DNA of 12,008 bases from assembly GCA_045402695.1 (NCBI GenBank), contig JAWPNA010000179.1:1-12008 (forward strand). Direction: 5' to 3'. This document shows, piece by piece, positions 4,781 to 11,641 of the stretch. The notes below the pieces were generated by a model. The model was not told where the DNA came from, ran no database searches, and was given only the letters and a program-made list of their open reading frames with translations. Each line of letters starts with the position of its first letter. Within the stretch, counting starts at the first letter, position 1. Source of the DNA: JAWPNA01 sp045402695 (GTDB taxonomy: Bacteria; Acidobacteriota; Polarisedimenticolia; JACPZX01; DASXTC01). The translations under genes were made by a program, and so were the position numbers.

Positions 4781-5594
4781 GAGCATCCGCGAGCGGTTGA
4801 TCGACCTGCGCTACGGTTTGCTGGACGATGACGCCGCGCAGGCATGCCGCCGGCACGTGAGCACATGTCCGGTGTGCGCGGCCGAGCTGAGGTTGCTGGA
4901 TGCCGTGGCCGGATCGCTGCGCTCCGATGAGGCATTCCCCCGCGAGGGGGAGGTCGACTGGGCGCAATTCGCCAGAGTCACGGTGGGCAGAGCGATGGCC
5001 GGAATCGCCCCCCGCCCCCATGCCGCACCGCCCGCGCGCTGGCTCGATCGGTTCGCCTCGGCCTTCACGCTGCCGGCCGTGCCCGCCTGGTCGGCGGCGG
5101 CCGCGCTGGTGGCCGTGACGGTGCTGGGGTTCGTATCCTATCAATACCTCCCTCGCACGACGGGGCCGGCGGCCGTTCAGACGGCATCGGTGTTCGTGGC
5201 CGAGGACGGCCTGGACAACCTCACGGTCAACCTGGCGCGACAGAATACCGCGAAGTACATCAACGAGACCCGCGCGGTGCTGGTGACGCTGCTGGACGTG
5301 AACATCGAGTGCGACACCGACAAGGTGGACATCACCGCCGAGCGCGCCAAGGCCACCGAGCTGCTGCGCCGCCAGCGCCTCATCGCGACCGAGCTGCACC
5401 GCTACCCGCTGGCCCGCGCCGAGGACGTCTGCAACGACTTGGAGCGGCTGCTGTTGGAGATTTCCTCTCTGGGCGACTGCACCAAGGACGAGGAGATCAA
5501 GACACTGCGCGACGTGGTGGAAAAACGACAGATCCTCGTCAGGATGGAGCTGCTGAGCCAGGAGCTGGCGAAGCGAGGAGGCGCCAGTGCGTAA
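4767..5594 (+). CDS. zinc-binding (ZAS-type) transmembrane anti-sigma factor
   Basis: Residues 1-50 hold the zinc anti-sigma motif H30-x3-C34-x2-C37 (HVSTCPVC), with helices before and after that would grip the ECF factor in the cytoplasm. A linker rich in Ala and Pro follows, then one membrane span at about 106-127 (AWSAAAALVAVTVLGFVSYQY). The outer part (~140-275) is mostly helical and charged (NLARQNTAKYINETRAVLVT..., DLERLLLEISSLGD...), of a kind I associate with anti-sigma proteins of GC-rich soil bacteria such as Acidobacteriota; this is from memory. GTG 4767 overlaps the sigma gene by 14 bases. The downstream gene begins inside its last codons (GTGCGTAA). It probably holds the sigma factor inactive until an envelope signal acts on the outer domain. 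Confidence 0.88.
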   Translation: MKPCESIRERLIDLRYGLLDDDAAQACRRHVSTCPVCAAELRLLDAVAGSLRSDEAFPREGEVDWAQFARVTVGRAMAGIAPRPHAAPPARWLDRFASAFTLPAVPAWSAAAALVAVTVLGFVSYQYLPRTTGPAAVQTASVFVAEDGLDNLTVNLARQNTAKYINETRAVLVTLLDVNIECDTDKVDITAERAKATELLRRQRLIATELHRYPLARAEDVCNDLERLLLEISSLGDCTKDEEIKTLRDVVEKRQILVRMELLSQELAKRGGASA

Positions 5595-6474
5595 CCGAGG
5601 CATCGCCCTGGTGACCGCGGCCGTCCTGATCGGAGCGGCGTTCTTTCTCGCCAGCGCCGCTGACGAAGCCGACCTGCTGCGCCAGATCAAGAGCGACATC
5701 TTCGACGTGAAGTGGGACGCGGTGCTGGCGAGCTGCGACCAGTTCATCACGCAGTTCCCGTCCAGCCACGACATGCCCCGCGCGATGTATTACCGCGCGC
5801 AGGCCCTCGAGCATGCCAAGGGGCGCGACGAGGACGCCATCGCCGCCTACGGCGAGTTCCTCACGAGGTTCCCCAACGAGAGCGGCACGCTGAGGGAAGA
5901 CGCCCTGTTGTCGCGCATGACGCTGGCGGTCTCGCTGTGGCTGAAAGGCAACAGGGGCTACGCGGCCATCATCCTGAAAGGGATGGACGAGAAGGGGTAC
6001 CCGAGGCTGTTCGCCGCGATCCAGGCCAGCAAGATCGATCTTCCGGCAGGCCGGGCCAAGGCCCTCCCCATCCTCAAGGAGTGCGCCAAGAGCGAGTCGG
6101 ACGTCGAGCTGAAGAACGAGTGCGTCGTGGCCCTGCTGCGGATCGACCCGAAGGCGCTGGAGGCCTCCGCCCCTCCGGACAGGCTCGTCCCGGGAGCCGC
6201 CCCGCAACCGGGCGCAGCGAAGCTGATCCGCCTGGAGGTCTTCGACAAGCACACCAACAAGCCCACCGTGACGGTCAACCTGCCGCTGGCGTTCGCCGAG
6301 CTGATCCTCGAGACGCTCGGGGACGCCTACAGACAGAAGTTCGAGGACAACATCCCCCCGCAGTACAAGGGGATGAACCTCGAGAGCTTCTGGAACGCCA
6401 TCAAGAAGGGCGGCAAGCAGACCATCATCGAGATCGACAACGAGGACGAGCACATCAAGGTGTGGGTCGAGTAA
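5587..6474 (+). CDS. secreted TPR-like protein of the sigma operon
   Basis: A 295-aa protein with a cleavable signal peptide (residues 1 to ~24, ALVTAAVLIGAAFFLASA). Residues ~27-190 are helical repeats resembling tetratricopeptide units (AVLASCDQFITQFPSSHD, RAMYYRAQALEHAKGRDEDAIAAYGEFLTRFP). A Pro/Ala linker follows at ~194-212. The last ~80 residues form a beta-rich module (IRLEVFDKHTNKPTVTVNLP..., FWNAIKKGGKQTIIEIDNED) that resembles the SHOCT-like LiaX/YvlB N-terminal domain found in stress-response proteins; the likeness is by eye. GTG 5587 overlaps the anti-sigma stop by 8 bases and has GAGGAGG upstream. Translational coupling suggests a third partner in signalling, for example a periplasmic sensor or ligand of the anti-sigma outer domain. 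It ends 4 bases before the convergent gene. Confidence 0.78.
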   Translation: MRNRGIALVTAAVLIGAAFFLASAADEADLLRQIKSDIFDVKWDAVLASCDQFITQFPSSHDMPRAMYYRAQALEHAKGRDEDAIAAYGEFLTRFPNESGTLREDALLSRMTLAVSLWLKGNRGYAAIILKGMDEKGYPRLFAAIQASKIDLPAGRAKALPILKECAKSESDVELKNECVVALLRIDPKALEASAPPDRLVPGAAPQPGAAKLIRLEVFDKHTNKPTVTVNLPLAFAELILETLGDAYRQKFEDNIPPQYKGMNLESFWNAIKKGGKQTIIEIDNEDEHIKVWVE

Positions 6475-6478
6475 CCGC

Positions 6479-7906
6479 TCACTTCAACGCCGCCCTGCTC
6501 TGGCTCGTCCTGTCTGCGGCACCGCACACCGTCTCGAGCTGAGCCATGCTCTGCTCCACCAAGGCTCTTTGCTGTGGGGCGAGATTGCCGGCCTGAGCGG
6601 CCTTCAGCAGAGGCACTGCCTCGCACTCGCGCTCCGATGCAAACAGCATCCGGATCAGGTCGATGGCCGCGCGAGTGTGCTCGGGGTGAGACTCCAGGAC
6701 CTGGCGCAAGGCGGTCTCGGCCTCCTCCGGCCTTCCCAGCTTCTCCAGCGAGAGCGCGAGACCATATCCGGCTTCCGCGTTGCGCGGGTCGGTTTGTTGT
6801 GCGGTCTGGAACTGCAAGGCGGCCCCCGTGTAGTCCTCCAGGCCGATCAGGCACTTGCCCAGCACGACGCGGGCCTTCACGCGGCCGGGCTCCTCGTCGA
6901 TCACCGCGCGCAGCAGGCCGGCCGCTTCCTTGAACCGTTGCTGGAGGAAGTTGGTGATCCCCAGCCCCTCTCGCGCCCAGAGCAGTCCATAGTCCCGGGC
7001 AAGGGCCGCCGTGAAGTGCTTCTCGGCCGTGGGGAAGTCCAGCTCACGCAGCGCCGCCGAGGCCAGCGAGATCTCCATCTCGGCCTGCCGGGCGCCGACC
7101 TTCGGCCTCAGAGCCAGCCACACCAACAGCAGGATCATGACGACCGCTGCTCCGGTCAAGGCAGCCCTGCGGTGCGACACCCGCGGGCCCCGCGCGGCCG
7201 GCGGCTGTGCGGAAGGAGCCGGAGCGGGCAGGCTGAGCCGCGGGAGGAACCCCCCGTAGAACACCACGAGTGTGACCAGCGCCAGGGCGGGAATCGTCTG
7301 CACGGCGAAGAAGTCCACCGTGTCGTGGAGCCACTGGTAGACGGAGATCTCGCCGGGGGTGTAATGGCGGGTGCTGATCTCGGTCATCTCCACCGCGTAC
7401 ATGTACTCCACGTTGATCAGCACGACGACCACGTGGAAGGCGAACAGGGCCCCCAGGGAGATCAGCAGCAAGCGGGCCCTGCGCGCCACGCCCAGGCCGG
7501 GAAAGACCAGAAAGAGGCTCACGAACAAGACGGCGTAGAAGTGCAGCACGTCGGCATCGTATGTGGCAGAGGGCTCGGTGCTCTTCGAGAGGGCGGAGAA
7601 GACGTGGATGTAGGTGCCCTGAGACGTCAGGGTGGTCACTCTGTGGCCCATCTCGATCACCGCAAGCGCGCCGTCGGCCGCCTTCACCACGAGCGCCGAG
7701 TAGAACGGCTGCACGCGCGGCCAGACGAGGAACTGCAGGATTCCCCACGTGGGCAGGAGGGCCAACAGGAAGAAAAGCAGGCGCCGGCCGGAGCCTCTAG
7801 GTCGCCTGACGTCTCTGCGGGGCTCGCGCCGCTCTGCCGACGACGACCTCGGCCCAGAGGATCCAGATGGCCATCGAGAGGATGATGACTCCCGTTTGCC
7901 AGACAT
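6479..7906 (-). CDS. exosortase-linked membrane protein with C-terminal TPR domain
   Basis: Five hydrophobic spans lie at about residues 42-62, 121-140, 145-166, 200-222 and 250-267, and then a TPR region runs from ~273 to ~455 with clear repeat signatures (FPTAEKHFTAALARD, FKEAAGLLRAVIDEEPG, YTGAALQFQTAQQTDPRNAEAGY, PEEAETALRQVLESHPEH). The gene follows the XrtH-like exosortase on the same strand, so it is probably the membrane partner often placed next to that exosortase (inference from context). The TPR end would bind proteins. The start is uncertain. ATG 7906 overlaps the exosortase gene by 110 bases, and its first 40 residues are Ser/Arg-rich, as expected of shadow sequence. No ATG or GTG follows before the first span, only a TTG in the span (codon for residue 49). 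The true start may be non-standard or the overlap real. Confidence 0.75.
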   Translation of the reverse strand: MSGKRESSSSRWPSGSSGPRSSSAERREPRRDVRRPRGSGRRLLFFLLALLPTWGILQFLVWPRVQPFYSALVVKAADGALAVIEMGHRVTTLTSQGTYIHVFSALSKSTEPSATYDADVLHFYAVLFVSLFLVFPGLGVARRARLLLISLGALFAFHVVVVLINVEYMYAVEMTEISTRHYTPGEISVYQWLHDTVDFFAVQTIPALALVTLVVFYGGFLPRLSLPAPAPSAQPPAARGPRVSHRRAALTGAAVVMILLLVWLALRPKVGARQAEMEISLASAALRELDFPTAEKHFTAALARDYGLLWAREGLGITNFLQQRFKEAAGLLRAVIDEEPGRVKARVVLGKCLIGLEDYTGAALQFQTAQQTDPRNAEAGYGLALSLEKLGRPEEAETALRQVLESHPEHTRAAIDLIRMLFASERECEAVPLLKAAQAGNLAPQQRALVEQSMAQLETVCGAADRTSQSRAALK

Positions 7907-8318
7907 AGTAGTGGAACTTCTCGAACAGCTCCGGCTGCCTCACTCCGATGTAGTACAGAGAGACGATGCGCACCAGGTTCACGGCCTGCACGCCGGGGAT
8001 CCCCATCGCGAGGCCGTACAGCTTCTCCCTGATGGTGCTGGGGAAGGCGAGCACCGCCGAGATCAGGATGGCGGTGACGTAGGCGCCGTTGCACCCGTTG
8101 AGGATGTTTACCGAGAAGCCTTCCTCTCCCGAGATCACCGTGCCGTTCACCTCGGTGCGCATTCCGATCAGCTTGAGCACGACGTTGCTGATGTTGGCGG
8201 ACACGTTGGTCAGCGGCACCACGACGTTCTGCTCGATGAGCGTGAGCTGGAACAGCAGCGAGAAGACGCCGAGAGACACCAGGAAGGTGAGGGTAAACCG
8301 GACGGCCGGATTTCTCAT
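7797..8318 (-). CDS. exosortase, XrtH-like
   Basis: Integral membrane cysteine transpeptidase-like enzyme thought to cleave and process exported proteins with a C-terminal sorting signal. The 173-aa protein has several hydrophobic spans and the expected catalytic set: C76 in LNGCNGAY, R117 in NLVRIVSLYYIG and H136 in FHYYVW. The AFPSTIREKLYGLAMGIPG stretch between Cys and Arg is typical of the exosortase/archaeosortase fold. The small size and gene context fit the XrtH (IPTLxxWG-CTERM) group, but the subgroup is inferred by eye. ATG 8318 is chosen because a -35/-10 pair ends 6 bases upstream; the longer frame from 8354 would overlap the promoter. No substrate with a sorting tail is encoded in the window. 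It is followed by the five-span TPR protein. Confidence 0.85.
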   Translation of the reverse strand: MRNPAVRFTLTFLVSLGVFSLLFQLTLIEQNVVVPLTNVSANISNVVLKLIGMRTEVNGTVISGEEGFSVNILNGCNGAYVTAILISAVLAFPSTIREKLYGLAMGIPGVQAVNLVRIVSLYYIGVRQPELFEKFHYYVWQTGVIILSMAIWILWAEVVVGRAARAPQRRQAT

Positions 8319-8324
8319 TGGCCG

Positions 8325-8354
8325 TTTGTACCTTGATTCGCAACTCCCAGTCAA
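8325..8354 (-). promoter_or_regulatory. promoter of the exosortase operon
   Basis: On the minus strand, TTGACT (8349-8354), an 18-base spacer and TACAAA (8325-8330) are followed after 6 bases by ATG 8318. The message would be leaderless. The -35 overlaps that of the divergent GHMP kinase gene. Confidence 0.5.
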
Positions 8355-8379
8355 GGCTCACGCGCCGGCGCGCTATAAT
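8350..8379 (+). promoter_or_regulatory. promoter of the GHMP kinase operon
   Basis: A perfect TATAAT at 8374-8379 lies 8 bases before ATG 8388. The matching -35 would be GTCAAG at 8350-8355 (18-base spacer), which is weak and shares bases with the divergent TTGACT. Very short or absent leader. Confidence 0.6.
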
Positions 8380-8387
8380 CGGTCCCG

Positions 8388-9407
8388 ATGAAGACGCTGA
8401 CGGCGCGCTGTCCCACGCGGATCGATCTTGCCGGGGGCACGCTCGACATCTGGCCTCTCAACATGCTGGTGGAGGGGGCGCTCACGGTCAACGTGGCGAT
8501 CGACCTGTGGGCCAGCGCGGAGGTGAAAGAGCTTCCAGCCTCTGCCACGGCGCGCGCCGAGATCCGCTCGGAAGATCAAGGCGTGGAGGAGGTCTGGAGC
8601 TCGGCCGCCGCTGCCCCGGGTGAGACGAAGCTGCCCCTTCTCGCCGCCTGCGCGCGGTACATGGAGCCCGAACGCGGCTTCGCCCTCACCACCCGCTGTG
8701 CGTCGCCCGCGGGGGCGGGGCTGGGCGGCTCTTCGTCGCTGGCCATCGCGGTGCTGGGCGCGCTGCAGTCGTTTCTGGCGCGCCCCGTGATGCCGCCCGA
8801 CGAGATGGTGCTGGTGGCGCGCGACCTGGAGGCGCTCGTGCTGGGCATTCCGACTGGCACGCAGGATCACTTCGCGGCCACCTTCGGGGGCGCGGCCGCG
8901 ATCCGGTACGGTGCGGGCCGGCCGGTGCGCGAGCCGCTGCACGTCGATCTCGAGCGGCTCGGCTCACGTCTGGTGGTCTCCTACGCGGGGGCGTCACGCC
9001 TGAGCGCCTCGGCCAACTGGGACATGATGAAGCGCGCCATCGAGGGGGAAGGGGCGACGCGGGCCTGCCTTCAATCGATCGCCTCGATTGCGGGGGAGAT
9101 GCGCGCGGCGCTCGTCGAGGGCGATCTCGATGCCGCCGGCGCGCTGCTTGGCAGGGAATGGGAGGTGCGCAAGGGGCTGTCGCCGAAGGTGTCCACCGGG
9201 CTGATCGAGAAGGCGCTCGCGGCCGCCCGAGCAGGGGGCGCCCTCGCCGGAAAGGTATGCGGCGCGGGAGGGGGCGGGTGCGTGGTCTTCGTCTGCAAGG
9301 AGGGGGCGCGCGGCGGTGTCGAGAAGGCGTTGGCGGCCCTGTTGCCCGAGGGAATCAGGCTCCTGCCCGCGAGTCCCACGCGCAGCGGGCTTCAACTCGC
9401 CGCATGA
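8388..9407 (+). CDS. GHMP-family sugar kinase, HddA-like
   Basis: ATP-dependent small-molecule kinase of the galactokinase/homoserine/mevalonate/phosphomevalonate family. Motif 1 is at residues 11-20 (RIDLAGGTLD), the glycine-rich ATP loop at 107-117 (PAGAGLGGSSS), the acidic region GIPTGTQDHFAATFGG around D160, and motif 3 at 289-302 (KVCGAGGGGCVVFV). The RIDLAGGTLD and QDHFAATFGG forms are closest by eye to D-glycero-D-manno-heptose 7-phosphate kinase and similar sugar kinases, but the substrate cannot be fixed from sequence alone. The 339-aa length is normal. ATG 8388 follows a TATAAT by 8 bases. The ATGA overlap with the downstream glycosidase gene indicates one transcript. It may feed nucleotide-sugar synthesis for surface glycans. 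Confidence 0.85.
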   Translation: MKTLTARCPTRIDLAGGTLDIWPLNMLVEGALTVNVAIDLWASAEVKELPASATARAEIRSEDQGVEEVWSSAAAAPGETKLPLLAACARYMEPERGFALTTRCASPAGAGLGGSSSLAIAVLGALQSFLARPVMPPDEMVLVARDLEALVLGIPTGTQDHFAATFGGAAAIRYGAGRPVREPLHVDLERLGSRLVVSYAGASRLSASANWDMMKRAIEGEGATRACLQSIASIAGEMRAALVEGDLDAAGALLGREWEVRKGLSPKVSTGLIEKALAAARAGGALAGKVCGAGGGGCVVFVCKEGARGGVEKALAALLPEGIRLLPASPTRSGLQLAA

Positions 9408-10396
9408 CGAGGACCGGGATGCGGGCCGCGGTCCTCCTGGTTGCGGCCGGCCTGTCCGCTCGATGCCACAACACTCCGGTATTCCAGCGCGGCATGGTGT
9501 TCGGCCTGTTCGCCCGCGACGACCCCGGCCACACCGACTCGGGGCTGGCCGAGATGCAGGCGCTGGGGACCGACTCGATTTCGATCATGATCCCGTGGGT
9601 GACCCCCGATGTGAGGTCCACTCAGATGGCCCCGCGCGGCGATATGACGCCGTCGGATGCATCGCTGCGCTACACCATCCGCAAGGCGCGCGAGCGGGGG
9701 ATGACGGTGTTGCTGGTGCCGTTTCTGTACGTGGACAGGATGGGGACCGGCGAGTGGCGGGGGACCATCCAGCCGCCGGACTGGGCCGCGTGGTTCGGCG
9801 CCTACGACGCCTTCGTGCTCCACTACGCCGAGCTGGCGGGGCGGGAGAAGGTCGAGTACTTCAGCGTGGGCTCCGAGCTGTGCTCCACGGAGGCGCGCCG
9901 CGAGGACTGGGTGGATCTCATCCGGCGGGTGCGTGAGGTGTACAAGGGGAAGGTCACCTACTCGGCCAACTGGGACCACCGCGACGATCTGAGCTTCGTC
10001 GATGCCCTCGATCTTCTCGGCATGAACGCCTACTTCAAGCTGACCGAGACGGCCGGGGCGCCTCAAGCCGATCTGATCAAGGCGTGGTCCGCCATCAAGG
10101 GCGACGTTGACGCCTGGCGGAGGCGCCTGGGCAAGCGGCTTGTGATCACGGAGGTCGGGTATCCCAGCCGCCCCGGGGCGGGCATCGACCCGTGGAACTA
10201 CGAGGCGACCGACAGCCCCGACCTGCAAGAGCAGCTCCGGTGCTACCGCGCTTTTCAGAAAACTTGGAGCGGCGAACCGGACCTCGAAGGAGTATACTTC
10301 TACGTCTGGTGGGGGGCCGGAGGCCCCGAGGACGCCGGGTACACCCCTCGCGGCAAGCCGGCCGCGGAGGTGATCCGGGACTGGTACCGGCCCTGA
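9404..10396 (+). CDS. secreted glycoside hydrolase, GH113-like
   Basis: A 330-aa TIM-barrel-type protein after a signal sequence (about residues 7-20). The proposed catalytic acids are E158 in VGSELCSTE (end of a beta strand) and E250 in LVITEVGYPS, the spacing and motifs seen in GH113 beta-mannanase-like and related GTA-TIM-barrel enzymes. FGLFARDD near the N-terminus, IMIPWVTPDV, LLVPFLYV, LLGMNAYFKL and GVYFYVWWG fit successive barrel strands. C21 follows SAR, which is not a good lipobox, so it is probably soluble and periplasmic or exported, not a lipoprotein. The ATG overlaps the kinase stop (ATGA), so it is co-translated with it. The substrate is probably a beta-linked polysaccharide (inference). 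Confidence 0.8.
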   Translation: MTRTGMRAAVLLVAAGLSARCHNTPVFQRGMVFGLFARDDPGHTDSGLAEMQALGTDSISIMIPWVTPDVRSTQMAPRGDMTPSDASLRYTIRKARERGMTVLLVPFLYVDRMGTGEWRGTIQPPDWAAWFGAYDAFVLHYAELAGREKVEYFSVGSELCSTEARREDWVDLIRRVREVYKGKVTYSANWDHRDDLSFVDALDLLGMNAYFKLTETAGAPQADLIKAWSAIKGDVDAWRRRLGKRLVITEVGYPSRPGAGIDPWNYEATDSPDLQEQLRCYRAFQKTWSGEPDLEGVYFYVWWGAGGPEDAGYTPRGKPAAEVIRDWYRP

Positions 10397-10423
10397 AGCG
10401 CGTCTTAGTCAGGTGAGGTTCTC

Positions 10424-11077
10424 ATGGTGGCACCGTTTCGAAGGTTCGCGTTCGCTGTTCTGGCCTCTCTCTGCGCCCTCGTCCTGGCCACGCCCGATGC
10501 GATGGCCGACAAGCTGGTGATCTTCAAGAACGGCAAGGCGATGCGGGTCAAGTCCGCCACGCTGGAAAACAAGTGGCTCAAGTTCGATCTGGATGGCGAG
10601 AACTTCATCGCGGTGCGGGCCTCCGAGGTCGAGGCGATGGAGGATGTCGCTGGCGGGTCGGGCGAGGGAAGCCTGACCCCCAACCAAGTCGCGGCCGGTT
10701 CGGGTGGAGGCGCCTACGCCCCGCGGCCGAACCAGCCGGTGGACGATGGGGGGTATCAGGCAGGAGAGGTCGCGGCCGCGCCAGTGGGCGCGGGCGAGCA
10801 GACCGAGGAGCCAGACAGTCCAGAGGATCTGCTCCTGGTCAGGCAGGGGCAGTCACGCGCGGGCGCGTTAAGAGGAACGCGCGGGCTGACACAGCCGGGC
10901 CAGCAGCCGCTTCGGCTGCCCGGAGGGTTGCCGGCCCTGACGCCGGGCGCGGGCCAGCCGGGCACGGCCCAGCAGCAGGTCATCAACCGGTCTCTCACCA
11001 ACCGGAACCTTCCCGGCAACAGGCAGATCTCCCCACGGCGCTCGTTGAACGGCAACAACGTACCCACCGACAACTGA
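10424..11077 (+). CDS. secreted protein with short beta domain and disordered Gln/Pro/Gly-rich tail
   Basis: Signal peptide at about residues 1-28, ending AMA before DKLVIF. Residues ~29-75 form a small beta-like domain (KLVIFKNGKAMRVKSATLEN, WLKFDLDGENFIAVRASEVE) of the kind seen in short SH3-like envelope proteins. The remaining ~140 residues are low in complexity, rich in Gly, Pro, Gln and Asn (LPGGLPALTPGAGQPGTAQQ, SLTNRNLPGNRQ) and probably disordered; there is no sorting tail. AGGTGAGG 6 bases before ATG 10424 is a good ribosome binding site. It lies 27 bases after the glycosidase gene and 8 bases before the kinase gene, so it is probably in the same operon. I do not recognise a function. 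Confidence 0.7.
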   Translation: MVAPFRRFAFAVLASLCALVLATPDAMADKLVIFKNGKAMRVKSATLENKWLKFDLDGENFIAVRASEVEAMEDVAGGSGEGSLTPNQVAAGSGGGAYAPRPNQPVDDGGYQAGEVAAAPVGAGEQTEEPDSPEDLLLVRQGQSRAGALRGTRGLTQPGQQPLRLPGGLPALTPGAGQPGTAQQQVINRSLTNRNLPGNRQISPRRSLNGNNVPTDN

Positions 11078-11085
11078 CGCCGGCG

Positions 11086-11637
11086 ATGATCATCGGCCTG
11101 ACGGGGCCCAACGCCGCCGGCAAGGGAGAAGTGGCGGCGTTGCTGGTCGCGCGCCGGATGACGTACCACTCTCTCTCCGACGTCCTGCGTGAGGAGCTGT
11201 CCAGGCGCGGTGTCGACCCCTCGCGGGAGAACCTGATCGCCGTGGGCAACGAGCTGCGCGCCACGGGCGGGGCGGGAGTGCTGGCCGAGTTGATTCGCCC
11301 GCGGCTGACCGGCCGCGACGTGGTGGACTCGATCCGGAATCCAGCCGAGGTGGAAGTGCTGCGGCGCATTCCGGGGTTCCTGCTCCTGGGGGTTGACGCT
11401 CCGATGGAGGTGCGGTTCGCGCGAGCGGTGGCTCGGGGCAGGTCCGGCGACGGCCCGACGCTGGAGGAGTTCCGCGCCAAGGAGGCGCGCGAGAACAGCC
11501 CCGACCGGACGCGCCAGCAGCTCGCGGCCACCTTCGCGATGGCCGACCGCACGGTGCGCAACGACGGCACGCTCGCCCAGCTCGCTCAGCGCGTGGGCGA
11601 GATCCTAGCAGAGCTCAAGATCCGCGAGCCGGCCTGA
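11086..11637 (+). CDS. P-loop nucleotide-kinase-like ATPase
   Basis: A 183-aa protein beginning with a Walker A motif, GPNAAGKGE at residues 7-15. Further motifs are SLSDVLREEL at 29-38, ENLIAVGNELR at 48-58, DSIRNPAEVEVL at 81-92, LLGVDAPMEVRFARAVAR at 100-117 and RNDGTL at 158-163. This pattern matches the dephospho-CoA-kinase/adenylate-kinase-like (UPF0200-type) group, also found joined to dCMP deaminases in other bacteria. The fold suggests phosphoryl transfer to a nucleotide or cofactor; the substrate is unknown. ATG 11086 is chosen because it directly precedes the conserved first strand (MIIGLTG); a longer open frame upstream is a shadow of the preceding gene. It ends 4 bases before the convergent rhomboid gene. 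Confidence 0.8.
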   Translation: MIIGLTGPNAAGKGEVAALLVARRMTYHSLSDVLREELSRRGVDPSRENLIAVGNELRATGGAGVLAELIRPRLTGRDVVDSIRNPAEVEVLRRIPGFLLLGVDAPMEVRFARAVARGRSGDGPTLEEFRAKEARENSPDRTRQQLAATFAMADRTVRNDGTLAQLAQRVGEILAELKIREPA

Positions 11638-11641
11638 GCCG

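Noticed and set aside
3578..4786. 402-codon open frame on the minus strand
   Set aside because: It lies antisense to the ECF sigma gene, the small membrane protein and the di-haem protein, all with clear features. It has no recognisable domain and reflects high GC.
4731..5774. 347-codon open frame on the minus strand
   Set aside because: Antisense to the anti-sigma gene, which has a zinc motif, a membrane span and coupled neighbours.
5539..6453. 304-codon open frame on the minus strand
   Set aside because: Antisense to the secreted TPR-like gene, low in recognisable motifs; shadow.
6569..7885. 438-codon open frame on the plus strand
   Set aside because: It is antisense to the exosortase-linked TPR protein, full of Gln, His, Arg and Gly with no domain, and is a GC-driven shadow.
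9455..9475. lipoprotein signal in the glycosidase
   Set aside because: The residue before C21 is Arg, which does not fit a lipobox; a plain signal peptide is more likely.
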